Shown piece by piece: positions 18,723-28,344 of a stretch of 32,032 nt of DNA (the first letter of the stretch is position 1; each line of letters opens with the position of its first letter). The DNA is from Hyphobacterium sp. (GTDB taxonomy: Bacteria > Pseudomonadota > Alphaproteobacteria > Caulobacterales > Maricaulaceae), in NCBI GenBank assembly GCA_021604625.1, contig BQJI01000006.1:1-32032 (forward strand), read 5' to 3'. The position numbers were made by a program, and so were the translations under genes. Below the pieces are notes generated by a model. That model saw only the letters and a program-made list of their open reading frames with translations. It was not told where the DNA came from and ran no database searches.

Positions 18723-19394
18723 ATGACGACAGCATTGCCAAAATTCGATTTCCAGACGGTCTTCTCGGCCGATGGCGATGTGCTGCGTGATGGTCGGCGG
18801 GTGAAACAGGTTTTGACGGCCGAAGAAGTCGAACAGGAACGCCAGCAGGCCTATGCCGAAGGCGAAGCGTCGGAGACATCAAAAGCCGCCGCCATCCAGG
18901 CCGACGCCGTGCGCGCCATCGCCTCGCAAATGCAGCTAATCCTTGCACGACTGGCAGGCGAATCCGATGCTTTGCGCCAACAATCAGCAACATTGGCGCT
19001 TGGCGCGGCCCGCAAGCTGGCCGGATCCGCTCTGGATAATTTTGCGGCTGACGCCGTTACCGGGTTTTGCGAAGGCGTTCTCAAAGATTTGCGCGGCGAA
19101 CCAAAATTCAATGTGCATTGCGCCGAAGCCATTGCCGGACCGGTGGCTGAAATCCTCGAAAACATCTCCAGCGATGCGGGTTTTGAGGGCGCCATTTTCG
19201 TCCGCGCCAATGCCGATATGGTCGGCGCGGATTGCCGGCTGGAATGGGCGAGTGGAAGCGTCGAACGCACTCAGGCCGATATCGAAAGCCGGATTGAATC
19301 GCTGATCGCCGACTGGCTCACCGCGCCCGATACAGAAACAGATACCCATGATAGCGCGTCCTTCGACGACAGCGCTAACGCGGTTAATGGATAA
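18723..19394 (+). CDS. fliH: FliH/FlbE-like flagellar export ATPase regulator
   Basis: 223 aa between fliG and fliN; EEVEQERQQAYAEGEASETSKAAAIQ N-terminal pattern and ALGAARKLAGSALDNF...VGADCRLEWASGSVERTQADIESRIESLI. Confidence 0.85.
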   Translation: MTTALPKFDFQTVFSADGDVLRDGRRVKQVLTAEEVEQERQQAYAEGEASETSKAAAIQADAVRAIASQMQLILARLAGESDALRQQSATLALGAARKLAGSALDNFAADAVTGFCEGVLKDLRGEPKFNVHCAEAIAGPVAEILENISSDAGFEGAIFVRANADMVGADCRLEWASGSVERTQADIESRIESLIADWLTAPDTETDTHDSASFDDSANAVNG

Positions 19395-19405
19395 AGGAGA
19401 CCGGA

Positions 19406-19801
19406 ATGTCTGAAGAGAATGATCTCGACTTACCGGAGTTCGAAACCGGACAGGACGACGGCGCGGGCGCGGATGCGCCAGCGACCACAGAACAGGCCGC
19501 GGGCACAGCCGGTGCCATGGTCCAGACACTCGCCGATGAAAACGAGAAAGCGGCCACCGATTTGTCGCCGGTTTTCGATGTACCGGTCAATGTGTCTGCC
19601 GTACTCGGGAAAACCCATATCGAACTGAATTCCCTGCTCCGATTGAAGGCGGGATCAGTCGTCGAACTGGAACGAAAAGTCGGCGAAGCCATCGATATCT
19701 TCGTCAATGACCGACTGGTCGCACGCGGCGAAATCGTCGTTGTCGACGACCGGCTCGGCGTGACCATGACAGAAATCATCAAGGATGGAGACGCAGCATG
19801 A
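19406..19801 (+). CDS. fliN: Flagellar motor switch protein FliN
   Basis: 131 aa; C-terminal SpoA domain VPVNVSAVLGKTHIELNSLLRLKAGSVVELERKVGEAIDIFVNDRLVARGEIVVVDDRLGVTMTEII. Confidence 0.95.
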   Translation: MSEENDLDLPEFETGQDDGAGADAPATTEQAAGTAGAMVQTLADENEKAATDLSPVFDVPVNVSAVLGKTHIELNSLLRLKAGSVVELERKVGEAIDIFVNDRLVARGEIVVVDDRLGVTMTEIIKDGDAA

Positions 19802-19839
19802 CGACGTTACCATCCAATAGCGGCAAGGAGATATAAGCC

Positions 19840-21204
19840 ATGCGCTTACTCATCGTGGGAAGCCTTGGGGGACAACTCCATACAGCGGCGAAAATCGCCA
19901 TCGATCGCGGCGCAAAAGTGGCGCAGGTTGATACCATCAACCAGGCGACAAACCATTTGCGCGCCGGGCGCGGTGCCGATCTTCTGATGGTCGATGCGGC
20001 GCTCGATATTGCCGCACTGATCCGGGCGAATGAGCAGGAGCGCATCACCGTTCCGGTCGTCGCCTGCGGGGTCAATGTGAAGCCGGATATCGCAGCGGGT
20101 GCCATTCGCGCCGGGGCGAAAGAATTTATCCCGCTTCCACCGGAAGCCGATCTGATTGCGGCGGTGCTGGGCGCTGTCGCCGATGACGAACAGCCAATGA
20201 TTGCGCGCGATCCATCCATGCAGAGCGTAATCGAGTTCGCCAATCAGATCGCCGGTTCGGATGCCAGTGTGCTGATCACCGGAGAGAGCGGCTCGGGCAA
20301 GGAAGTCATGGCCCGCTATGTCCACACCAAGTCGAAGCGGGCAGCTGCGCCGTTCATCTCGGTCAATTGCGCCGCGATTCCGGAAAATCTGCTCGAATCC
20401 GAGCTGTTCGGGCATGAAAAGGGCGCTTTCACCGGTGCCGTTGCCCGCCGCGTCGGCAAATTCGAGGAAGCCAATGGCGGCACTTTGCTGCTGGATGAGA
20501 TTTCGGAAATGGATGGGCGTCTGCAGGCCAAGCTCTTGCGCGCATTGCAGGAACGGGAAATTGACCGCGTCGGCGGCAGTGGTCCGGTCAAGGTCGATAT
20601 CCGTATTCTCGCAACCTCGAACCGTGATCTGCACAAGGCGGTTGCTGACGGCTCTTTCCGCGAGGATCTGCTATTCCGCCTCAACGTCGTCAATCTGGCT
20701 CTGCCACCTTTGCGGCAGCGACCAACCGACATCATCGCACTGGCCGCACACTTTGCGCGCAAATACTCCGCCGCAAACGGTATTGGCGATCGCGCGATTG
20801 CCGAAAATGCCAAAACAGCGCTTTTGGCGCGGGAATGGCCGGGTAATGTTCGCGAGCTGGAAAACACCATGCACCGCGCCGTCTTGCTGGCATCGGGTCA
20901 GGAAATCGGACCGGAAGCCATTCGCATGCCGGACGGCTCGCTCTTTACCGGTGGCCAGACCAATCCCGCATCACGCGCGGCAGAAACCGCCGATGTCGCC
21001 CAACGCAATATGGTCGGCCGGACCGTCTCTGCGGTCGAACAGGACCTGATTCTCGAAACGCTGGACCATTGCCTCGGCAACCGGACCCATGCCGCCAATA
21101 TTCTCGGCATCTCCATCCGGACGCTGCGCAACAAGCTGAAGCTCTACAATGAGCAGGGCATCAGTGTTCCGGCGCCCGGCGATACACGTGCAGGAGCGGC
21201 CTGA
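19840..21204 (+). CDS. flbD: Sigma-54-dependent flagellar transcriptional regulator FlbD
   Basis: 454 aa; AAA+ GESGSGKEVMARYVH, ELFGHEKGAFTGA, GGTLLLDEISEM, WPGNVRELENTMHRAVLL; C-terminal Fis-type HTH; non-canonical receiver MRLLIVGSLGGQLHTA. Confidence 0.95.
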   Translation: MRLLIVGSLGGQLHTAAKIAIDRGAKVAQVDTINQATNHLRAGRGADLLMVDAALDIAALIRANEQERITVPVVACGVNVKPDIAAGAIRAGAKEFIPLPPEADLIAAVLGAVADDEQPMIARDPSMQSVIEFANQIAGSDASVLITGESGSGKEVMARYVHTKSKRAAAPFISVNCAAIPENLLESELFGHEKGAFTGAVARRVGKFEEANGGTLLLDEISEMDGRLQAKLLRALQEREIDRVGGSGPVKVDIRILATSNRDLHKAVADGSFREDLLFRLNVVNLALPPLRQRPTDIIALAAHFARKYSAANGIGDRAIAENAKTALLAREWPGNVRELENTMHRAVLLASGQEIGPEAIRMPDGSLFTGGQTNPASRAAETADVAQRNMVGRTVSAVEQDLILETLDHCLGNRTHAANILGISIRTLRNKLKLYNEQGISVPAPGDTRAGAA

Positions 21205-21209
21205 TCTGA

Positions 21210-23321
21210 ATGGCTGACACGACGGCCTCCTCGCAAACCGGCTCCGGCGGGTTTGATGTTCTCGGATTCCTGAAAAAGGGTCTGCGCGGCGATGTGGCGC
21301 TGGGCATCGGCATCATGGCCATTCTGGTCATGCTGATCCTGCCCATGCCGCGTATCCTGATGGACATTGCGCTGGCGATTTCCATCTCGCTGTCTGTGCT
21401 GGTGCTGATGACGGCGCTGTTTATCAAACGGCCGCTGGAATTCTCCGCTTTCCCGGCCGTGCTTCTGATTGCGACACTGTTGCGGCTAGGCCTGAATATC
21501 GCCTCGACCCGCCTGATCCTGTCCGACGGAGCTGAAGGCACGGATGCCGCCGGTCAGGTGATCGAGGCTTTCGGCGCGTTTGTCATGCAGGGCAATGTCG
21601 TGATCGGCGTCATTGTCTTCATTATTCTGGTCATCGTGAACTTCGTCGTTATTACAAAGGGTTCGGGACGGATCGCGGAAGTCGCAGCCCGCTTCACCCT
21701 GGATGCCATGCCGGGCAAACAAATGGCGATTGATGCCGATTTGTCCGCCGGTCTGATCAATGAGGATGAAGCGCGCAAACGACGCAGCGATCTGGAAGGC
21801 GAAAGCAATTTCTTCGGTGCCATGGATGGTGCCTCGAAATTCGTGCGCGGCGATGCCATGGCCGGGCTGATGATCACGGCCATCAATCTGATCGCCGGCA
21901 TGGTCATCGGGATCGCGCAATCGGGGATGGATTTCGGCACTGCGGCCTCGACCTATTCCACGCTGACCATTGGTGATGGTCTGGTGTCTCAGATCCCGGC
22001 TCTGATCATCTCGGTAGCCGCCGGTCTTCTGGTCTCCAAGGCCGGTGTCGAAGGCCAGGCCGATGAAGCGCTTTACAAGCAGCTCGCGGGCAATCCGCAA
22101 GGGCTTTACATGGTTGCAGCGACCGCAGGGGTTATCGGCCTTCTGCCCGGTATGCCGTTTATCCCGTTTGCGCTGATGGCTGCCGGAGCAATTGGCCTCG
22201 GACTGACTGCCAATCGAAAATCAAACGAAGCCGAAGCCGAGATTACGGCCCAATCCGTTCAGGCGAGTGCGGAGACCGAAGCGGCAGAAGCGCCGATTGG
22301 TGAAACGCTGGCCATTGACGAGTTGAAGGTCGAGCTGGGTTACGGGCTGTTGCCGCTCATCAATGATGTCGAGGGCCGCAAGCTGACCGACCAGATCCGC
22401 GCGCTGCGCCGGACAATGGCGGAAGAAACCGGATTTGTGACGCCGTCTGTGCGGATCATCGACAATATGCGCCTTGGTTCGAATGACTACATTATTCGGG
22501 TCAAGGAAATGGAAGCCGGCAAAGGCATGGTGAAGCTGAAGCACCTTCTGGTCATGGATCCGCAAGGTGCGCAGATCGGTCTGCCGGGCGATCATGTAAA
22601 AGAGCCCGCCTTCGGCCTGCCCGCCACATGGATTGACGACAATCTGCGCGAGGAAGCGACTTTCCGCGGCTATACGATTGTCGACCCGTCTGCCGTACTA
22701 GTCACCCACCTGACCGAGATTCTGCGCGAGCATATGGCCGAGCTTCTGTCCTATGCCGAGGTTGAAAAACTGATTGCCGGCCTGTCGAAGGAACACAAGA
22801 AGCTGGTCGAGGATATGGCACCGGCCCAGATCACGCGCGCCGGTATTCAGCGGGTCCTGCAAAACCTGCTCAAAGAGCGGATTTCCATTCGCGATCTGCC
22901 GACCATCCTGGAAGGTATTGCCGAGGCCAGTGCACACTCCCAGCATATCGATGCGATCACCGAACATGTTCGCGGCCGACTGGCCCGCCAGATCTGTCAC
23001 ACCAATTCCGGTCCCGACGGGCAATTGCCGATCCTTGCTCTATCGCCGCAATGGGAGCAGGCGTTTGCCGAGGCCATGATCGGCGATGGCGAACGAAAGC
23101 AGCTGGCGCTTGCACCAACCAAATTACATGAATTTGTCGCGGCGGTGCGCGATGCCTATGAACGCGCGGCGGCGCAAGGTGAGACGCCGGCGCTGCTGAC
23201 CAGCCCGTCCGTCCGCCCCTACGTTCGATCCCTGGTCGAGCGTTTTCGGGCCAACACTGTGGTCATGGGACAAAACGAAATTCATCCCAGTGCGCGACTG
23301 AAGACAATGGGGCATGTCTAG
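21210..23321 (+). CDS. flhA: Flagellar biosynthesis export gate protein FlhA
   Basis: 703 aa; ALLIATLLRLGLNIASTRLIL, FVVITKGSGRIAEVAARFTLDAMPGKQMAIDADLSAGLI signature. Confidence 0.97.
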   Translation: MADTTASSQTGSGGFDVLGFLKKGLRGDVALGIGIMAILVMLILPMPRILMDIALAISISLSVLVLMTALFIKRPLEFSAFPAVLLIATLLRLGLNIASTRLILSDGAEGTDAAGQVIEAFGAFVMQGNVVIGVIVFIILVIVNFVVITKGSGRIAEVAARFTLDAMPGKQMAIDADLSAGLINEDEARKRRSDLEGESNFFGAMDGASKFVRGDAMAGLMITAINLIAGMVIGIAQSGMDFGTAASTYSTLTIGDGLVSQIPALIISVAAGLLVSKAGVEGQADEALYKQLAGNPQGLYMVAATAGVIGLLPGMPFIPFALMAAGAIGLGLTANRKSNEAEAEITAQSVQASAETEAAEAPIGETLAIDELKVELGYGLLPLINDVEGRKLTDQIRALRRTMAEETGFVTPSVRIIDNMRLGSNDYIIRVKEMEAGKGMVKLKHLLVMDPQGAQIGLPGDHVKEPAFGLPATWIDDNLREEATFRGYTIVDPSAVLVTHLTEILREHMAELLSYAEVEKLIAGLSKEHKKLVEDMAPAQITRAGIQRVLQNLLKERISIRDLPTILEGIAEASAHSQHIDAITEHVRGRLARQICHTNSGPDGQLPILALSPQWEQAFAEAMIGDGERKQLALAPTKLHEFVAAVRDAYERAAAQGETPALLTSPSVRPYVRSLVERFRANTVVMGQNEIHPSARLKTMGHV

Positions 23322-23324
23322 GCC

Positions 23325-24332
23325 ATGCAGCTGAAAACCTTCACCGCCCCTTCTCTCGCCCAGGCGATGGCGAATATCCGTCGCGATCTGGGCGAGGATG
23401 CGATCATCGTGGCGACGGGCGATGCGCCCGGTGGCGGCGTTGAAGTTCGCGCTGCCTCGGAAAAACCACGCGGCGGCGATGTCATCGAAGCTCCGAAGGC
23501 GCGCGCTGAGCGTATTCACAGTGAAATCCGGACCCAGCGCGGAGATGACCGTGACGGTATCGAGCGTATCATTCGTGCCCTTGGTTTTCATCGCGCCCCC
23601 GACAGTGCCATCGAGGCGCTGGCGCGGTTTTGCGAAATGCAGGAAGCCGCGCCGACCGCCCATACGTTCGCGCAGGCCCTGGAAAACCGGTATCACTTTG
23701 CGCCGGTCGAAGTCGAGACCGGACAGGTTCTGCTCTTTGCCGGTGCGCCGGGCGCCGGGAAAACCTCGACACTCGCGAGGATTGCCGCGCGCGCGGCGGC
23801 GGCGAACGTGCCGGCGATGATACTGGCCACAGACTGCGAACGCGCTGGCGCTGTCGCGCGCATATCCGAACTGGCCGAGAAACTTGGCTTCCCCTACGCT
23901 GTCGCTGACGATCCGCGCGAGGCCGAAAGCCTGTCCCGGCAATGCGGTGATCAATTGCTGCTGATCGATGCCCCTGCCGGCAATCCGTTCGATCTGGATG
24001 ATCTGGACATGACGGCGGCATTTGCGGCATCTGCAGAAGCCGAAATCATCGCCGTGATTGATGCCGGACAGGCACCGGAAGATGTCATGGATTCTGCCTC
24101 GCTTTATGCCTCGATCGGCGCGCGACGAACGATCATCGGCAAAGCGGATTGTTCACGCCGAAAAGGCGCATTGATTGCAGCGGGCGAGGCCGGACTGGCT
24201 TTCGCACATATATCCGCCAGCCCCTATATCGGATCCGGTCTGGCGCCGGCGACACCATTGCGGCTGGCGCGAACGCTGCTGGAAATTGATGACTTGCCGG
24301 ACGACCTGGCATCCCAGGGAGATGAAGCATGA
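23325..24332 (+). CDS. flhF: FlhF-like SRP-type GTPase (divergent)
   Basis: 335 aa directly after flhA; N-terminal MQLKTFTAPSLAQAMANIRRDLGEDAIIVATGDAPGGGVEVRAA and P-loop LLFAGAPGAGKTSTLARIAARAA; downstream flhG-like gene overlaps by 4 bp. Confidence 0.85.
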   Translation: MQLKTFTAPSLAQAMANIRRDLGEDAIIVATGDAPGGGVEVRAASEKPRGGDVIEAPKARAERIHSEIRTQRGDDRDGIERIIRALGFHRAPDSAIEALARFCEMQEAAPTAHTFAQALENRYHFAPVEVETGQVLLFAGAPGAGKTSTLARIAARAAAANVPAMILATDCERAGAVARISELAEKLGFPYAVADDPREAESLSRQCGDQLLLIDAPAGNPFDLDDLDMTAAFAASAEAEIIAVIDAGQAPEDVMDSASLYASIGARRTIIGKADCSRRKGALIAAGEAGLAFAHISASPYIGSGLAPATPLRLARTLLEIDDLPDDLASQGDEA

Positions 24333-25126
24333 GTTTTCTGCCTGATAGTGGCGCTCCTGCAGGACGAATTCTGGCCGTTGCTTCCGGCAAGGGCGGGGTT
24401 GGGAAAACCGTGATCGCTGCCGGGCTGGCCCAGGCGTTTTCGGCGCAAGGCGAGCGCCTGCTACTGATTGATGGCGATCTCGGCATGGCCAATATCGATG
24501 TGCAATTGGGGCTGGCGCCCGATGCGGACCTGGCAGCGGTTATGGCCGGACAGGTCTTGCTGGAAGATGCCTGCCTGCCGGTTCTGGGCGGTGCACGCGA
24601 ACGCGGTGGCTTTGATGTGATCTCCGGACGGTCCGGTTCTGGCGGACTGGCGGGGCTTCGGCCGGATGCCGTCAACCGGCTGGCGGCGGCCTGCGCGACC
24701 ATTGCCCTCTCCTATGAACGCGCCATTCTTGATCTGGCAGCCGGGGCAGATGATGCAACGATGCGAATGGCGATGACGGCCGATGATGTGCTGATCGTCA
24801 TCAATGACGAACCAACCTCGCTGACCGATGCCTATGCGTTCGTCAAACGCCTGCGTATTCGCGATGAAAGCGCTGCGCCTTTTGTCGTGGTCAACAATGC
24901 GCCCAGCGCTGACAAGGCCCGCGAAGCCTATGCCGCGTTTCGCAAGACCTGTCAGAGCTTTCTCGGCTTTGCGCCGGCACTGGCCGGAATTGTTTCACGC
25001 GACGAGCATGTGCCATTGACCATTCGCGCACAGATGCCGCTCGGCCAGCGCTCGCCGAATTGCACCGCTATGGTTGATATTTCAGAATTGGCCTCGGCCC
25101 TCGCCGAAGGCCGCAAAGCAGCATAG
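24329..25126 (+). CDS. flhG: FlhG/MinD-like ATPase
   Basis: 265 aa; deviant Walker A AVASGKGGVGKTVIAAGLA, LLLIDGDLGMANIDVQLGL, NDEPTSLTDAYAFVKRL. Confidence 0.88.
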   Translation: MSFLPDSGAPAGRILAVASGKGGVGKTVIAAGLAQAFSAQGERLLLIDGDLGMANIDVQLGLAPDADLAAVMAGQVLLEDACLPVLGGARERGGFDVISGRSGSGGLAGLRPDAVNRLAAACATIALSYERAILDLAAGADDATMRMAMTADDVLIVINDEPTSLTDAYAFVKRLRIRDESAAPFVVVNNAPSADKAREAYAAFRKTCQSFLGFAPALAGIVSRDEHVPLTIRAQMPLGQRSPNCTAMVDISELASALAEGRKAA

Positions 25127-25136
25127 GGGCAGGATC

Positions 25137-25457
25137 ATGGATGCCATTATGGACAGGCTGGCGGGTGGATTCACCGGAACGGACTGGTGGTTGATACTGA
25201 TCTGGTCGCTGTTTGGCGCGCTGATCATGCGCCGCGTCAGCCAGCTACCGGTGGTCGTGGGTCTGGCGTTTGTCGCCGATACGATCACGCCGTTTTTCTT
25301 GAATGTGGCGACAGGTGTTCCGTCCGATTTTGCTTTTGACCTGATGCTGGAACGGCTGGATGGACGCGGCGGTCTGGTGCTGCTGGCCCGGATTTTTGTC
25401 TACTTCCTTTTCATCGGAATGGCTTTTGCGGCGCGTGGCAGATTCGGACGGCGTTAG
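25137..25457 (+). CDS. Small membrane protein of unknown function following flhG
   Basis: 106 aa (MDAIMDRLAGGFTGTDWWLILIWSLFGALIMRRVSQLPVVVGLAFVADTITPFFLNV...VLLARIFVYFLFIGMAFAARGRFGRR), apparent TM segments; starts 10 bp after flhG stop. Confidence 0.7.
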   Translation: MDAIMDRLAGGFTGTDWWLILIWSLFGALIMRRVSQLPVVVGLAFVADTITPFFLNVATGVPSDFAFDLMLERLDGRGGLVLLARIFVYFLFIGMAFAARGRFGRR

Positions 25458-25930
25458 TGGCGCCATTCCTTCTCTCCATGCTTGCGGCTATTTTTCTACC
25501 AACCGGGTGCAACACGCCGGGTTGGAGTTTTTGTGTGAATTTGCCGCCGGAGATCCGCATGGAAGTGGTGCGGGATGAGGCGGCATTTGCTGCAAACTAC
25601 CATTTTTCCATGGCCGATGGCTCCAGCGCACATGTCCGGATTGATTCCGAAACAGAAATTATTCGCGTGGGCGCATGGTCAGAGCGGCGTCAGGGGCTGG
25701 AAACCGTCCGGTGGCAGGCCGATGGCGATGGGCGGATCGACTATTTCATTGAGCGTGTATGGGCTGAATCTGCCGGGATTCCGCGCTGGATTCATGCCTG
25801 GATCCTCGCATCTGAATCCGGGGAGATCTCCGATGCCGAAGCACTGATCCTGACGCTCCGCTCCTGTGATCCCGGCATGTGCCCGGTGCCGGAACCGGTC
25901 ACGCTTTTAACGCCTGCTGCTGATCATTGA
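25457..25930 (+). CDS. Exported protein of unknown function
   Basis: 157 aa; GTG start overlaps upstream TAG stop; hydrophobic N-terminus [22 protein letters not shown]. 3' end overlaps the convergent folE 3' end by 24 bp. Confidence 0.6.
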   Translation: MAPFLLSMLAAIFLPTGCNTPGWSFCVNLPPEIRMEVVRDEAAFAANYHFSMADGSSAHVRIDSETEIIRVGAWSERRQGLETVRWQADGDGRIDYFIERVWAESAGIPRWIHAWILASESGEISDAEALILTLRSCDPGMCPVPEPVTLLTPAADH

Positions 25931-26512
25931 TAAAAAGCGGTTACGAAGATCTGCATCGGTTTTGAATGATCCTGCGAAATGCTGCGTCAGCGTCGAAGTG
26001 CCCGCGTGTTTGACGCCGCGCGTCATCATGCAGTGGTGGACGGCGTCGATCTGAACGGCCACGCCCTTGGGGGCGAGGCTCTCCTCGATGGCGGAGGCTA
26101 TCTGCGCCGTCAATCGCTCCTGGGTTTGCAGCCGCCGGGCGAAAATCTCGACCGTGCGCGCCAGCTTTGACAGGCCGAGCACACGGTCAGACGGAATATA
26201 GGCGACGCTGGCCTTGCCGATGATCGGCGCGAAATGGTGTTCACAATGACTGGTGACGTCGATGTCGCGTACCAGCACCATCTCGCCATAGCCGCCCTCA
26301 TTTTCGAACGTCTTCGACAGACTGCTGGCCGGGTTTTCCGCATAGCCGCCAAACCATTCCGCATAGGCCCGAATGACACGGTCAGGCGTATCCTTGAGAC
26401 CAGCGCGATCAGGGTCATCGCCCGCCCAGGCGATCAGCGTTCTGACCGCTTTCAGCGCGGCTTCGCGGCCCGGCTTCACCTCAAGCGGCAAAAAACTGCC
26501 TGCATCGTCCAT
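25907..26512 (-). CDS. folE: GTP cyclohydrolase I
   Basis: 201 aa; [101 protein letters not shown]. Confidence 0.97.
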   Translation of the reverse strand: MDDAGSFLPLEVKPGREAALKAVRTLIAWAGDDPDRAGLKDTPDRVIRAYAEWFGGYAENPASSLSKTFENEGGYGEMVLVRDIDVTSHCEHHFAPIIGKASVAYIPSDRVLGLSKLARTVEIFARRLQTQERLTAQIASAIEESLAPKGVAVQIDAVHHCMMTRGVKHAGTSTLTQHFAGSFKTDADLRNRFLSMISSRR

Positions 26513-26607
26513 AATCTATTCCTGTTCTGGAGAAGGAAGGGCAACGACTGCGGTCCTGGCGATTGGGGGACAGAACGCACAAGGGGAGTTTCAGTCGTTG
26601 CCCTGTC

Positions 26608-27027
26608 TCAGTCCGGCTCTGCCGGGGATAGTGATTCAAGATAGGATATGATGTCGGCCCGGTCCTGGGCATTGCGGGTTCTGACGCCCATCGACGTTCC
26701 GGGAACCAGACCAGTGGGGTTTGACAGCCAGCTATCCAGGGTCTCGGCGGTCCAGATGATACCGGAGTCGCGTAATGCGCCGGAATAACGATAGCCGTCG
26801 ACGGCACCGGCTTCTCGCCCGAACACGCCGCGGTGACTTGGGCCCGCCCGATTGGCGTCAAGCGCATGGCACGCCATGCAACGTTGCCGGTAAAGGCGTT
26901 CGCCACGTTCCATGTCGCCGACCAGCGTTTCGGTTACCTGCCGGGCCTGCGCCACTGGCATGGTCATCCCGATCACCATGATCGCGGCGACCAGGCCGAT
27001 GAAAGTTTGCTTGCGGTGTTCCGACAT
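26608..27027 (-). CDS. Exported c-type cytochrome
   Basis: 139 aa; signal sequence, GERLYRQRCMACHALDANRAGPSHRGVFGREAG (CxxCH) and distal PGTSMGV Met ligand motif. Confidence 0.92.
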   Translation of the reverse strand: MSEHRKQTFIGLVAAIMVIGMTMPVAQARQVTETLVGDMERGERLYRQRCMACHALDANRAGPSHRGVFGREAGAVDGYRYSGALRDSGIIWTAETLDSWLSNPTGLVPGTSMGVRTRNAQDRADIISYLESLSPAEPD

Positions 27028-27034
27028 GACGTCA

Positions 27035-27610
27035 TTAACCGCCGAACATCATCCCGGCGACCGGAATCGGTTCGCCGAGTGCATGGCCCAGAATGGCCGC
27101 GTGATACGCCTCGTCACCGGCCATCTGCGCGGCCAGCTGATGCTGTTCGGCGGTGCTCAATGACGGAATCAGGCCGAGATAAGCGTTGGCCGCTCCGGTT
27201 TCGAGGCCGAGCGCGAGCCGCAGAACGTCCGCCTGATTTGCCAGACTGGCGACGCCGAGCGCTTCGACATAATGCGCTTCGCTTTCGGTTTCGACCGGCG
27301 TCCCGCCGAGGGCCGTGACGGCACTTGCCAATGCGTCGCGGTGCTCTCGGTGGTGGCCCCGAAAGCGCACGCCGATCTCGGTGACGTCCGGAGTCAGAAG
27401 CCCGCTGCCAGCCGCAATCGTGTAAGCAGCAATGCCTTCATGCTCCAGTGCGATGGCCGCGTTCAGCAACTGGACATCCTGTGCGGGATTGTCCGATCCC
27501 TGATAGGCCGATGCCGCCGATGAGCCCATCATGGCCATCAGGCCGGCTGCCGACAGGGTCTGGGTGCCGGTGAACAGGATATTCCTGCGTGTGGGGCTGT
27601 GCTGGGTCAT
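27035..27610 (-). CDS. Tat-exported ferritin-like domain protein
   Basis: MTQHSPTRRNILFTGTQTLSAAGLMAMMGSSAASA signal; QLLNAAIALEHEGIAAYTIAAGSGLL...VRFRGHHREHRDALASAVTALGGTPV...GLETGAANAYLGLIPSL...QMAGDEAYHAAIL. ATG overlaps the sigma factor TGA (ATGA). Confidence 0.8.
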   Translation of the reverse strand: MTQHSPTRRNILFTGTQTLSAAGLMAMMGSSAASAYQGSDNPAQDVQLLNAAIALEHEGIAAYTIAAGSGLLTPDVTEIGVRFRGHHREHRDALASAVTALGGTPVETESEAHYVEALGVASLANQADVLRLALGLETGAANAYLGLIPSLSTAEQHQLAAQMAGDEAYHAAILGHALGEPIPVAGMMFGG

Positions 27611-28320
27611 GCTTTCATTCCTTTCCACTGTGATTGAAGGTGTCCCATGACGCGATCCGCGAGGCCGCCGCAGCGACTGCCACCAAAGGGAAACGAACTG
27701 CGAAGCACTTCATTCCATTCGGTTTCGAGCATCTCTCGGAGTTTCCGCCGGGCGCGGAAATGACGGGATTTGACGGTTGCCGGAGCAATCTGAAGAATTT
27801 CCGCCGTCTCCTCGATGGCGACACCTTCAATGTCGCGCAGGATGAAGACCGTGCGGAAGGCTTCGGGCAATTGAGTGATGGCCTGTTGCAAGCCAAGGGA
27901 TAATTGTTTCTGAGCCAGGCGCGCTTCCGGCGAAGCTTCGCTGACAGGGGCATCACCAGCGTCTGTCGAGCGGGTTCGGAGCATGGCTATTCCTTCGCGT
28001 TCCATGATCGCGACGCGGCGGGCCTGTTTGCGCCGACGGTCGATGGCGGCATTAATGACGATGCGTGTGATCCAGGTCGAAAGCAGGGCTTTAGCGTCCT
28101 GTTTCTGTGGTCCCGAAAAGACCTTCAGATACGTGTCCTGCAGAATTTCTTCGGCATCGGACGCATTGAGCAGTATCGCATAGGCTGCCCTGTAGAGCCG
28201 CTGATTAAAACGCGCCATGAAAATGCGTGCCGCCAACTCGTTTCGGGCGCAGGCCGTCAGCAATAATTGCTCGTCGCTCATGGCGTTATAGTCGCGCGCT
28301 AAGGCCGGGTTGGAATTCAT
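27607..28320 (-). CDS. ECF-family RNA polymerase sigma factor
   Basis: MNSNPALARDYNAMSDEQLLLTACARNELAARIFMARFNQRLYRAAYAILLNASDAEEILQDTYLKVF...LPEAFRTVFILRDIEGVAIEETAEILQIAPATVKSRHFRARRKLREML. Start at 28320 preferred over the listed 28392. Confidence 0.93.
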   Translation of the reverse strand: MNSNPALARDYNAMSDEQLLLTACARNELAARIFMARFNQRLYRAAYAILLNASDAEEILQDTYLKVFSGPQKQDAKALLSTWITRIVINAAIDRRRKQARRVAIMEREGIAMLRTRSTDAGDAPVSEASPEARLAQKQLSLGLQQAITQLPEAFRTVFILRDIEGVAIEETAEILQIAPATVKSRHFRARRKLREMLETEWNEVLRSSFPFGGSRCGGLADRVMGHLQSQWKGMKA

Positions 28321-28344
28321 CGCTCGTCGTCCTTTCAACCATTG

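Noticed and set aside
21486-22100. 204-aa minus-strand ORF inside flhA
   Set aside because: Antisense shadow of highly conserved flhA; His/Asp-rich translation typical of reverse-complemented coding DNA.
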